The notes beneath the pieces are model-generated. The model was given only the letters and a program-made list of their open reading frames with translations, did not search any database and was not told the DNA's origin. The position numbers and the translations under genes are program-made. Source: Snuella lapsa (lineage in GTDB: Bacteria > Bacteroidota > Bacteroidia > Flavobacteriales > Flavobacteriaceae). From it: 64,000 nt of DNA. Location of the stretch: the NCBI RefSeq assembly GCF_039539345.1, contig NZ_BAABCY010000032.1:124001-188000 (forward strand), written 5' to 3'. Numbering within the stretch: position 1 is the stretch's first letter; each line of letters opens with the position of its first letter. Shown piece by piece: positions 18,363 through 26,187 of the stretch.

Positions 18363-19526
18363 CTACAAGTCCAAACTTCGTTTAATACCCATAGCAAGGC
18401 CACGAATTTCTGCTAGGCCACGCAATCTCCCTATTGCCGAATAGCCCGGTATCTCTTCTTTTTTTAAATCGTCCAACATCTGATGTCCATGGTCTGGCCT
18501 CATTGGAATGGTAACGCCTCTACGATTTTCAACTTTTAAAACGGCCTTAACGATTTCGTACATATCGGATGAGCCTTCTAAATGGTTATCTTCATAAAAA
18601 CTACCATCGCTTTCGCGCTTTACGTTCCTTAAGTGCAGGAAATGTATACGGTCTCCGAACTTCTCAATCATTTTCGGCAAATCATTTTCTGGATTAGCTC
18701 CTAAGGATCCAGTGCAAAATGTTATCCCGTTGGAGGGACTATCAATAAAGCCCACCAAATCTTCCAAGTCCTTCTCGGATTTTATAATTCTGGGCAAGCC
18801 CATAATATCAAAAGGCGGGTCATCTGGATGAATCGCCATTTTAACGCCATATGCTTCGGCCACTGGAACAACCTGATTTAAGAAATAAGATAAGTTTTCT
18901 TTTAAATCTTCATGGGTAACACCTTTATATTGTACAATCATATCTTTAAACACAGGAATCGTAAGGTCATCTACTGTACCTGGTAATCCCTTTAAAATGC
19001 CATCTACCAAACGTTGCTTTTCTTCTGGTTCCATAGACTCGAATCTAGCCTTAGCTTTTTTTAGAATCTCTTTGGAATAGGTTTTCTCACTGCCCTCCAA
19101 GGCGATAATATGGCATTCGAAAACAGCCATATCTACTTTATCAAAACGTAAGGCTGTACTCCCGTCTTGAAGCTCCCAAAACAGGTGGGTACGCGTCCAA
19201 TCCAATACTGGCATAAAATTGTAACATATGTGTTTAATACCACATTGAGCCACGTTAATTATACTTTGTTTATAGTTTTCAATTCGTTGTAAATAATCTC
19301 CCTTTCTTAATTTTATATTCTCATGAATGGGAATACTTTCAATAAAAGACCATTCCAGTCCCACATCTTCTAAAGCATTCTTCACCTTTAAGATCTCCTT
19401 TGTTTCCCAAATCTCCCCATTTTGAATATGATGCAAAGCTGTAACTACTCCAGTTGCTCCAGCCTGCTTTATATCTGATAAACTTACTGTGTCTTTAACA
19501 CCATACCACCTAAACGTCTCTTTCAT
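18363..19526 (-). CDS. uxuA: Mannonate dehydratase
   Basis: The 387-residue product matches the UxuA family in length and motifs: MKETFRWYGVKDTVSLSDIKQAGATGVVTALHHI at the start (as separate blocks FRWYGVKD and TGVVTALHHI), NFMPVLDWTRTHL, AIHPDDPPFDIMGLPRI, CTGSLGANPENDLPKMI, HLRNV and MRPDHGHQMLDD. It dehydrates D-mannonate to 2-keto-3-deoxygluconate using a divalent metal held by these His, Asp and Cys residues. It lies 15 bp after the SDR gene and 60 bp before uxaC. Confidence 0.97.
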   Translation of the reverse strand: MKETFRWYGVKDTVSLSDIKQAGATGVVTALHHIQNGEIWETKEILKVKNALEDVGLEWSFIESIPIHENIKLRKGDYLQRIENYKQSIINVAQCGIKHICYNFMPVLDWTRTHLFWELQDGSTALRFDKVDMAVFECHIIALEGSEKTYSKEILKKAKARFESMEPEEKQRLVDGILKGLPGTVDDLTIPVFKDMIVQYKGVTHEDLKENLSYFLNQVVPVAEAYGVKMAIHPDDPPFDIMGLPRIIKSEKDLEDLVGFIDSPSNGITFCTGSLGANPENDLPKMIEKFGDRIHFLHLRNVKRESDGSFYEDNHLEGSSDMYEIVKAVLKVENRRGVTIPMRPDHGHQMLDDLKKEEIPGYSAIGRLRGLAEIRGLAMGIKRSLDL

Positions 19527-19541
19527 TATGATTCTAATTTA

Positions 19542-20357
19542 TTAAACCCCACTAAAAACACTAAATCCTCCATCTACAGGAATAACAGCCCCAGTAATGA
19601 ACTTAGAGGCTTCACTACATAAAAAATGAATTGCACCATGCAATTCATTGGCCTCACCAAAACGCTTCATTGGTGTATTTTTAATAATATCGTTTCCCCT
19701 TTGTGTATAAGAACCATCCTCATTGATCAATAAACGGCGGTTTTGATTTCCCACAAAAAAACCAGGAGCAATAGCATTTACCCGTATCCCATCTCCAAAC
19801 TTTGTAGCCATCTCTACTGCCATCCAACGTGTAAAGTTCTCCATAGCTGCTTTTGCCGCAGAGTACCCAGCTACCCTGGTAATAACCCTATCTACTGCCA
19901 TTGACGAATAATTGATAATAACCCCTTTCTTTTGTTTTGCCATAACTTCACCAAACACAATGGATGGAATTACAGTTCCATTTAAATTTAAATCGGTTAC
20001 AGCTTTAAAATCTTCCATTTTCAGGTTAAAAATTGTTTGATCTTCACCTATTGTCGCACCTGGTTTGTTACCACCAGCAGCATTAATAAGCACATCTATT
20101 TTTTGGTATTTCTCAACAATCTTTTCGGCTACCAACCGTAAACTTTCCTCTTCCAGAACGTTACAAACATAACCATCTACTGGAAAGCCCTGTTCTTTCA
20201 ACTCTTCTACAACACGACACAAAGGCCCCTCTTTATAGTGCAAGAGCACTACCTTTCCTCCTTTTTGCAATAAATATTTGGCAATACTACCTCCCAATAC
20301 CCCACAGGCTCCTGTGACCAAAATCACACTATCTTCAATATTAAAAAGCGAATTCAT
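19542..20357 (-). CDS. SDR-family D-mannonate oxidoreductase (fructuronate reductase)
   Basis: The 271-residue classical SDR has the cofactor motif VTGACGVLGGSIA, NAAGGNKPG, a catalytic Ser in INYSSMAVDR, GYSAAKAAMENF (Tyr and Lys) and a C-terminal ITGAVIPVDGGFSVFSGV. Between fructuronate (UxaC product) and mannonate (UxuA substrate) one reductase is needed; E. coli uses the unrelated MDR protein UxuB, and Bacteroidota often use an SDR in this position, so the role is inferred mostly from context. First gene of the operon, directly behind a promoter carrying the LacI-family operator. Confidence 0.88.
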   Translation of the reverse strand: MNSLFNIEDSVILVTGACGVLGGSIAKYLLQKGGKVVLLHYKEGPLCRVVEELKEQGFPVDGYVCNVLEEESLRLVAEKIVEKYQKIDVLINAAGGNKPGATIGEDQTIFNLKMEDFKAVTDLNLNGTVIPSIVFGEVMAKQKKGVIINYSSMAVDRVITRVAGYSAAKAAMENFTRWMAVEMATKFGDGIRVNAIAPGFFVGNQNRRLLINEDGSYTQRGNDIIKNTPMKRFGEANELHGAIHFLCSEASKFITGAVIPVDGGFSVFSGV

Positions 20358-20386
20358 TAATTTTTTTGTTTATTTGTATTTTGTTT

Positions 20387-20400
20387 CGTGCTCGCACACG
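20387..20400. promoter_or_regulatory. Palindromic operator upstream of the uronate operon
   Basis: The site reads CGTGCTCGCACACG on the plus strand, that is CGTGTGCGAGCACG on the minus strand. It differs by one base from the site at 21585-21598 (CGTGTGCGAACACG). It lies immediately downstream of the predicted -7 element and covers the expected transcription start, the classic place for a repressor. The LacI-family gene is divergent from this promoter. Confidence 0.75.
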
Positions 20401-20408
20401 CAAATATA
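20401..20408 (-). promoter_or_regulatory. Predicted -7 element (TATATTTG) for the uronate operon
   Basis: TATATTTG on the minus strand fits TAnnTTTG and abuts the operator, 43 bp upstream of the SDR start codon. Confidence 0.6.
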
Positions 20409-20503
20409 GTATAAAAAATGATTTTACCACAATTTACCATTGTTTTGTAAGATCGCTAAAAATGTAATATGTACTTAAGGAAATTGCTAACTTAGCCATT
20501 TAA

Positions 20504-21550
20504 ATGCGTATGATTACAATAAACGACATAGCTAAAGAAGCCGGTGTTTCTGCAGGGACCGTAGACAGAGTCCTTCATAACCGTGGCGGTGTTTCTAAAA
20601 AAACAGCCGAAAAAATTAATGCCATAATAAAAAAGCGCAACTTTAAAACCAATAAAATTGCGAGTTCGTTAGCTCTCAACAAAAAATTAAAAATTGCTAC
20701 GCTAATACCCCGACATGATGAAGAAAACACATTTTGGAAAGCACCTTTATTAGGCACTCAAAATGCACAAGAAAATGTCGAAAAGTTTGGTATTACCATA
20801 AACAACTTTAGCTTTGATCAATTCGATGCTACTTCATATATTGATGCTTTTGATGCTTTAATAGCATCGAATCCTGATGGCGTAATAATAGCTCCTATAT
20901 TTACAAAGGAAACAACACAAATAACCAAAACATTAGAAAACAAGAACATCCCTTATTTATTTATAAATGTTGATCTTGAAGGTTTTAACAACCTATCTTT
21001 TATAGGTCAAGATGCCTTTAAAGGTGGTTTTTTAGCCGGAAAATTAATGCACTTGTGTTTTAAAGAAAACTGTTCTGTTCTTATTATACATACCCGATTA
21101 AATGCTGAAAACCATTATGCTATTTCCGAACGCATACATGGTTTTAACGACTATTTCATTAATAATAGGATATCAATTAATAGTACTATCGCAAATATTA
21201 TTGATTTAAAAAACACAAAGCAACTAAAAGAAAAATTAAACAAGATATTAAGCGACAACCCTTCAATTAATGGTATTTACGTACCCAGCAGCCGAATTTC
21301 AACCATTGCCAATTGTATCCCTTCTATTACATCAAAAAAATTAGCCTTAATAGGCTTTGACAGCACAGACCAAAATATTGAGTGCTTAACTGAAGATAAA
21401 GTTTCATTTCTAATCTCACAAAAACCATTTGATCAGGGTTATAAATCAGTCATTATAATGAGCGACTATTTAATTGAAAAGAAAGTACCTGAACAAAAAA
21501 TATATTCACCCATAGAAATATTAACTAAAGAAAATATAAATTTTAACTAG
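20504..21550 (+). CDS. LacI-family transcriptional regulator of the uronate genes
   Basis: The 348-residue product has an N-terminal LacI HTH (ITINDIAKEAGVSAGTVDRVLHNRG split as DIAKEAGVSAGTVDRVL, then hinge region KIASSLALNKK) and a periplasmic-binding-protein-like sensor domain with PDGVIIAPIF, FIGQDAFKGGFLAG and ALIGFDSTDQNI. TVDRVL in the recognition helix (rather than TVSRVL) places it with the LacI subgroup common in Bacteroidota sugar loci. It is divergent from the SDR-uxuA-uxaC-TRAP operon and followed by the DUF1080 operon; both promoters carry the same palindrome, its likely operator. ATG 20510 two codons in is an equally possible start. The effector is unknown; a uronate pathway intermediate is likely. 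Confidence 0.93.
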   Translation: MRMITINDIAKEAGVSAGTVDRVLHNRGGVSKKTAEKINAIIKKRNFKTNKIASSLALNKKLKIATLIPRHDEENTFWKAPLLGTQNAQENVEKFGITINNFSFDQFDATSYIDAFDALIASNPDGVIIAPIFTKETTQITKTLENKNIPYLFINVDLEGFNNLSFIGQDAFKGGFLAGKLMHLCFKENCSVLIIHTRLNAENHYAISERIHGFNDYFINNRISINSTIANIIDLKNTKQLKEKLNKILSDNPSINGIYVPSSRISTIANCIPSITSKKLALIGFDSTDQNIECLTEDKVSFLISQKPFDQGYKSVIIMSDYLIEKKVPEQKIYSPIEILTKENINFN

Positions 21551-21584
21551 AAAATGAACTTAATTATCAATTATTTTCTATTTT

Positions 21585-21598
21585 CGTGTGCGAACACG
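21585..21598. promoter_or_regulatory. Palindromic operator upstream of the DUF1080-Gfo/Idh operon
   Basis: CGTGTGCGAACACG is a CGTGT-N4-ACACG palindrome matching 13 of 14 bases of the site upstream of the uronate operon. It overlaps a near-consensus -7 element TATTTTCG (21579-21586). An 8-bp inverted repeat (TAGAAAAT, 21548-21555; ATTTTCTA, 21573-21580) lies just before it and may end the lacI transcript. Confidence 0.75.
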
Positions 21599-21678
21599 TA
21601 ATCTTATCCAAAGATGCCTATAAAACAATAACCAACATACAACTTCAAGAACTATACTTTAATTAAAATGACATTAAC

Positions 21679-23067
21679 ATGAAACAACTTAAAATCACAG
21701 GATTCTTTTCATTAATTGCTTTACTATTACTTACAAGTTGCAATGAAACCAAGAAAACATCTGAGCCTTGGGTAAACCTTTTCGACGGTAAAACCCTAAA
21801 CGGGTGGCATATTAAAGGTGGTAAAGCGACCTATGAAGTAAAAGACAATGCTATTATAGGGACTTCTACACTTAACACACCTAATACCTTTTTATGCTCT
21901 AACGAAATGTATGGCGATTTTATTCTGGAACTGGAATACAAGGTAGATCCTAAATTAAACTCAGGTATTCAAATACGCAGTAACAGTATTCCTTCCTATA
22001 AAAACGGAAGAGTTCACGGCTATCAGATAGAAATAGACCCTTCTGAAAGAGCCTGGAGTTGTGGTATTTATGATGAATCCAGGAGAGGTTGGTTATACCC
22101 GCTTGCCGACAACCCCGCAGCCCAAAAGGCATTTAAACAGAATGACTGGAACAAATACAGAATTGAAGCTATTGGCGATACTATTAAGACATGGATTAAC
22201 GGGGTTCCAGCATCCTATTTGATCGATGACAAAACTGCATCTGGTTTCATTGGTTTACAAGTACACGGCATTGGAAACAACGAAGAAAAAAATGGGACAC
22301 AGGTTATGTGGAAAAACGTAAAAATAATAACTAATGAAGTTGAAAAATATAGTACGACAACAACCATCACACCTATAAACACTAAGAATAATTTGACTAC
22401 TGAAGAAGCAAAAAACGGTTGGAAACTACTATGGGATGGAAAAACTACCAAAGGTTGGCGTGGTGCCAAGCTAGAAACATTTCCTGAAAAAGGATGGAAG
22501 ATAGAAAACGGCGTCCTAACTGTTTTGGCATCAGGCGGTGAAGAATCTAATGCAGGTGGAGATATCGTAACGACTGAAGCTTATGGCGATTTTGAACTAA
22601 AAGTAGATTTTAAAATTACAGAGGGAGCCAATAGTGGTATTAAATACTATGTAGACACCGAACTCAACAAAGGCACTGGCTCTGCCATTGGATTAGAATT
22701 TCAAATCCTTGATGATGCCAAACATCCCGATGCTAAATTAGGTAACCATGAAGGTAGTAGAACCATAGCATCCCTCTACGATTTGATTCAAGCCGATCCA
22801 AAAAAGCCTGTCAATCCAATAGGCACATGGAATACCGCTCGCATAGTTTCAAAAAACAATCATGTAGAACATTGGCTAAACGACACTAAAGTATTAGAAT
22901 ATGAGCGCAAAAGCGACGATTACCGTAAACTGGTAAAAGAAAGCAAGTATGCTAAATGGCCAAATTTTGGAGAAGCCGAAAAGGGTCCTATTTTACTGCA
23001 AGACCATGGGGATTTGGTCTCTTTTAGAAATATAAAAATACGTCCAATTAACAACGATAAAAACTAA
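21679..23067 (+). CDS. Lipoprotein with two tandem DUF1080 (3-keto-disaccharide hydrolase) domains
   Basis: The 462-residue product has a lipoprotein signal (ALLLLTSC, then NETKK) and two copies of the DUF1080/PF06439 lectin-like beta-sandwich. Copy 1 (about 28-210) opens WVNLFDGKTLNGWHIKGG and has DFILELEYKV and NSGIQIRS; copy 2 (about 240-455) opens WKLLWDGKTTKGW and has DFELKVDFKI and NSGIKYYV. Most family members have one copy. Pfam names the family 3-keto-disaccharide hydrolase; such proteins act on sugars oxidised at C3, often by Gfo/Idh enzymes, and one is encoded 6 bp downstream. Periplasmic or surface location is expected. Which domain is catalytic cannot be judged by eye. Confidence 0.9.
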   Translation: MKQLKITGFFSLIALLLLTSCNETKKTSEPWVNLFDGKTLNGWHIKGGKATYEVKDNAIIGTSTLNTPNTFLCSNEMYGDFILELEYKVDPKLNSGIQIRSNSIPSYKNGRVHGYQIEIDPSERAWSCGIYDESRRGWLYPLADNPAAQKAFKQNDWNKYRIEAIGDTIKTWINGVPASYLIDDKTASGFIGLQVHGIGNNEEKNGTQVMWKNVKIITNEVEKYSTTTTITPINTKNNLTTEEAKNGWKLLWDGKTTKGWRGAKLETFPEKGWKIENGVLTVLASGGEESNAGGDIVTTEAYGDFELKVDFKITEGANSGIKYYVDTELNKGTGSAIGLEFQILDDAKHPDAKLGNHEGSRTIASLYDLIQADPKKPVNPIGTWNTARIVSKNNHVEHWLNDTKVLEYERKSDDYRKLVKESKYAKWPNFGEAEKGPILLQDHGDLVSFRNIKIRPINNDKN

Positions 23068-23073
23068 TTAGTT

Positions 23074-24417
23074 ATGAGTACAGATAGAAGAAATTTTATA
23101 AAAAAAACAACTGTAGGTGCTGTAGGACTTGCTTTCAGTAATGGTATTAATGCTATGTCTGCTAAAAGCTATTCGAATATAATAGGTGCCAACGATCGCA
23201 TTAATATTGCTATTCAAGGACTTGGAAGACGTTATGGAGCTTACATCGAACCCATTGCGCGAAAAGAGAGCAATGCTAGATTACTGTACTTATGTGATGT
23301 TATGAAAAGCCAAAGAGAAAAGGCTGCCACTTATGTAGCAAAGCATATTAAGAAAGCACCCGCTCTGGAAAATGACATTCGCAGGATTTTGGAAGATAAG
23401 GACGTTGATGCTGTGTTTATGGCAACGCCTGACCATTGGCACACGCCAGGAGCCATTATGGCCATGCAGGCTGGCAAACATGTGTATTTGGAAAAACCTT
23501 GCAGCCATAATGGTCGTGAAAACGAATTGGTCGTAGCTGCTCAAGAAAAATACAACAAGGTCGTTCAAATGGGTAATCAGCAACGTTCGTCCCTGGAAAC
23601 TACAGAAATAATAAAGGATATTCACAATGGTATTATTGGTGATGTATATAAGGCTATAGCCTTTTACGTTAATAGCCGAGGTGAAGTACCTAAACAAACG
23701 CAAACTGCTCCTCCAGATGGCTTGGATTGGGATCTGTTCCAGGGACCTGCACCACGAAGAGCGTATACAGACAATACATGGGATTATAACTGGCATTGGT
23801 ATGGCTGGGACTACGGAACAGCCGAAATGGGAAATAACGCCACACATGAGCTTGATATAGCGCGTTGGGCCTTAAATGTAAAGTACCCAGAACATGTTAA
23901 CGTTATATCCGGGAAATACCATTATAAAGATGATGGTTGGGAGATGTACGATACCATGGAAGCAACCTTTAAATTCACCAACAATCGCGTTATACAATGG
24001 GATTGCCAGAGTAGAAACAACTATAACAAGTATGGCAAAGGGCGTGGTACCATTATACATGGTTCTAACGGCTCGGTATTTGTAGACCGTGGGGGCTATA
24101 GCTTATACGATCTGAAAGGCAAACTTATTAAAGACAGCCAATCGGAAAGCAAAGAAAGTGGTATTGCCCTTGGTGGCGGAGGCAACTTAACAACACGTCA
24201 TGCCGTTAATTTCTTCGAGACCATTCGGGGTAAGGAATCTTTAAACTCACCCATACTGCAAGGCGCCATCAGTCAGGCGATGACACATTATGCCAACATA
24301 GCGTCCCGCATTGGAAAATCATTTGATATTGATGAAACAAGTGGTCGCATCTTCGATCGCGATGCCATGACATTATGGTCGCGTACTTACGAACCAGGAT
24401 GGGAGCCTAAGTTATAG
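23074..24417 (+). CDS. Tat-exported Gfo/Idh/MocA-family oxidoreductase
   Basis: The 447-residue product has a twin-arginine signal (TDRRNFIKKTTVGAVGLAF), a Rossmann motif AIQGLGRRYGAY, the family signature HVYLEKPCSHN (EKP), and the C-terminal alpha/beta domain with GTAEMGNNATHELDIARWALN. The pattern FMATPDHWHTPGAIMAM is typical of the exported Bacteroidota and Planctomycetota branch. It probably oxidises or reduces a sugar hydroxyl with tightly bound NAD(P), feeding the DUF1080 protein encoded upstream. It is distinct from the GH109-type protein of the first PUL, lacking its YRRDV and YQHDL blocks. Substrate unknown; a uronide or uronate-containing disaccharide is suggested by the shared operator. 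Confidence 0.92.
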   Translation: MSTDRRNFIKKTTVGAVGLAFSNGINAMSAKSYSNIIGANDRINIAIQGLGRRYGAYIEPIARKESNARLLYLCDVMKSQREKAATYVAKHIKKAPALENDIRRILEDKDVDAVFMATPDHWHTPGAIMAMQAGKHVYLEKPCSHNGRENELVVAAQEKYNKVVQMGNQQRSSLETTEIIKDIHNGIIGDVYKAIAFYVNSRGEVPKQTQTAPPDGLDWDLFQGPAPRRAYTDNTWDYNWHWYGWDYGTAEMGNNATHELDIARWALNVKYPEHVNVISGKYHYKDDGWEMYDTMEATFKFTNNRVIQWDCQSRNNYNKYGKGRGTIIHGSNGSVFVDRGGYSLYDLKGKLIKDSQSESKESGIALGGGGNLTTRHAVNFFETIRGKESLNSPILQGAISQAMTHYANIASRIGKSFDIDETSGRIFDRDAMTLWSRTYEPGWEPKL

Positions 24418-24446
24418 GTCTATTTTGTAAACAAAAACATTAACGG

Positions 24447-24480
24447 AGCTGTCTTTTTTAGACAGCTTCTTTTTTATTTT
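24447..24480 (+). terminator. Intrinsic terminator after the Gfo/Idh gene
   Basis: AGCTGTCT (24447-24454) and AGACAGCT (24460-24467) form a perfect 8-bp stem with a T5 loop, followed by TCTTTTTTATTTT. The T-tract overlaps the last codons of the convergent VCBS gene. Confidence 0.85.
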
Positions 24481-26042
24481 AATTCGTTGTTTAGTACAAT
24501 TATTTGAGGAAAAGAAAGTACTCCCTTGAAAATCAACTTTGTCATCTCTCCTACATTATGAAAATAGGATCCTAAAACAATATCTAAATCACCATCCACA
24601 TCTAAATCTGCCACCTCCATTGTTAGCCACTTACCATTAGCCGCTTCGGGAGTAGAAAAAGCTTTAAACTCCATATTCCCTTCGTTAGACAAATAAACAA
24701 ATGATTGTTCTGGAATATCAAAGTCAGAATAAAAGGAGATCGCTGCAATATCTAAATCACCATCAGCGTCAAAATCTCTAGCAACAGCCTTTGTTGCACC
24801 ATACAACGGATAAAAATAAGCTTCTTCAAAATTATCCTGTCCATCATTTAAATAAATCCGAACCCCATGATAATTTTTTCTAATTGGGGAAAAATCCCAA
24901 TTATCGCCATTTGTTATAAGTATATCGAGATAACCATCCTTATTAAAGTCTGTAAGTTCAAAACAACTCACTCCATACACTGGCGGGAAACGCAAAACCG
25001 TTTTCTCTCTAAAAGTATTATTCCCTTGATTATAAAAAATTGACATTTGTTCCCATGCTTGCGCCATCAAAACTACAATGTCTAGCTTATTATCGTTATT
25101 TAAATCCTTTAGAACAACCTTTCTGGCTCCTGGCATTTCCTTTAGCACATGCGCTTTGTCCACCTCAAAATTATCTAACCAAAACAGCTTACCGGAATGG
25201 TTTCCAAACCCACATATAACAATATCTTCTTTACCATCCATATTTAGGTCTCCTGTTTGAAATTGAACTGGTCTTGGCAACTGCTGTAAGTCAACTTCAA
25301 AATGACCTGAAGACTTATCCTTATACAAAGATGTAAGACTCCCCAACTTTTGATCTGATGGCCTAAAAACACCTATACTTAACACTCTCGGTTCCTTTCC
25401 TTTAGGAAAGTCTATATCAACTGGGGCATTGGATACCGGCCAAGTATTCTTTAGCCTCATTTTGCTATCCATTACATACATAACACCTTGGGCATCTCCT
25501 ACATATAATTCAGCATTAGAATCATCAAATTTCAACATTGAAGTCATCGGTAAAGGTTTATCTCCTATGGAAATACTTTTAACCTTAAAATTAGGAAGTC
25601 CAATATTAGCTATAGCACTTGTTCTTTTCTGCCCTAATGGCTCACTAGGAGCTTCTCTAACATAATAATCTACAATCTTATTCCATTGCTCTACAGAAAG
25701 CAATGATGCTTCGGGATAAACACCTAATGGTTTTATAATGCTAACTTCTTCTTCCAAAAGCCCTTCATAGGGATCTACACTATTAGCTCTTATTCCTAAC
25801 CTCAATGCCATATTTGGTAACACACCCGAAACCCATGTTTCCTTATCTAACAGATTCGGCTCAGGAAACAAATGGCACATCTTACAATAAATCTTGGCCA
25901 ATTGTTCTCCAGACATGATCGAATCTGAAAAAACTTTATCATCGATAGGACGATAAGCATGCCTACTTTCAACCGATTGTGGCCCTAGTAGAAATATGCT
26001 TAGCAACACCAAGGTTCCTAGAACTATTTTAAGCGATGTCAT
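24474..26042 (-). CDS. Exported VCBS/FG-GAP repeat protein with a c-type haem motif
   Basis: The 522-residue product has an N-terminal hydrophobic signal (residues 4-20), then a single CxxCH haem-binding motif at Cys53-Cys56-His57 (YCKMCHLFPEP), and then at least five calcium-binding FG-GAP/VCBS-type loops: DLNMDGKED, DLNNDNKLD, DFNKDGYLD, DFDADGDLD and DLDVDGDLD. The C-terminal two thirds should be a seven-bladed propeller. It is the last gene of the N-glycan locus, after susD and a hairpin. Function unknown; SusCD-associated propeller proteins may bind glycan at the surface, and the haem motif suggests a redox partner. The second half of the haem domain, including a distal Met, is not obvious. 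Confidence 0.8.
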   Translation of the reverse strand: MTSLKIVLGTLVLLSIFLLGPQSVESRHAYRPIDDKVFSDSIMSGEQLAKIYCKMCHLFPEPNLLDKETWVSGVLPNMALRLGIRANSVDPYEGLLEEEVSIIKPLGVYPEASLLSVEQWNKIVDYYVREAPSEPLGQKRTSAIANIGLPNFKVKSISIGDKPLPMTSMLKFDDSNAELYVGDAQGVMYVMDSKMRLKNTWPVSNAPVDIDFPKGKEPRVLSIGVFRPSDQKLGSLTSLYKDKSSGHFEVDLQQLPRPVQFQTGDLNMDGKEDIVICGFGNHSGKLFWLDNFEVDKAHVLKEMPGARKVVLKDLNNDNKLDIVVLMAQAWEQMSIFYNQGNNTFREKTVLRFPPVYGVSCFELTDFNKDGYLDILITNGDNWDFSPIRKNYHGVRIYLNDGQDNFEEAYFYPLYGATKAVARDFDADGDLDIAAISFYSDFDIPEQSFVYLSNEGNMEFKAFSTPEAANGKWLTMEVADLDVDGDLDIVLGSYFHNVGEMTKLIFKGVLSFPQIIVLNNELK

Positions 26043-26132
26043 TTATAATTGTTATGTATTATTGTAAAATTAATAAAATAGCTTGATCATTATTCCTACT
26101 TTTCCAAATTCCATACAAAAAAGATGAATAAA

Positions 26133-26166
26133 AAAAGGGCTGTCTAAAAATGTAGATAGCCCTTTT
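26133..26166 (-). terminator. Terminator or attenuator after the second susD
   Basis: AAAAGGGCTGTCTA and TAGATAGCCCTTTT form a 14-bp stem with one G-T pair and a 6-nt loop. On the minus strand it ends in CCCTTTTTTT, a good T-tract. It lies between susD and the VCBS gene, so the latter is expressed by read-through or from its own promoter. Confidence 0.8.
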
Positions 26167-26187
26167 AAAATTTTGATGAAACTTACT

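Noticed and set aside
23290..23847. 185-codon open frame on the minus strand inside the Gfo/Idh gene
   Set aside because: It is antisense to a clear enzyme gene, starts and ends within it, and its translation has no recognisable domain.
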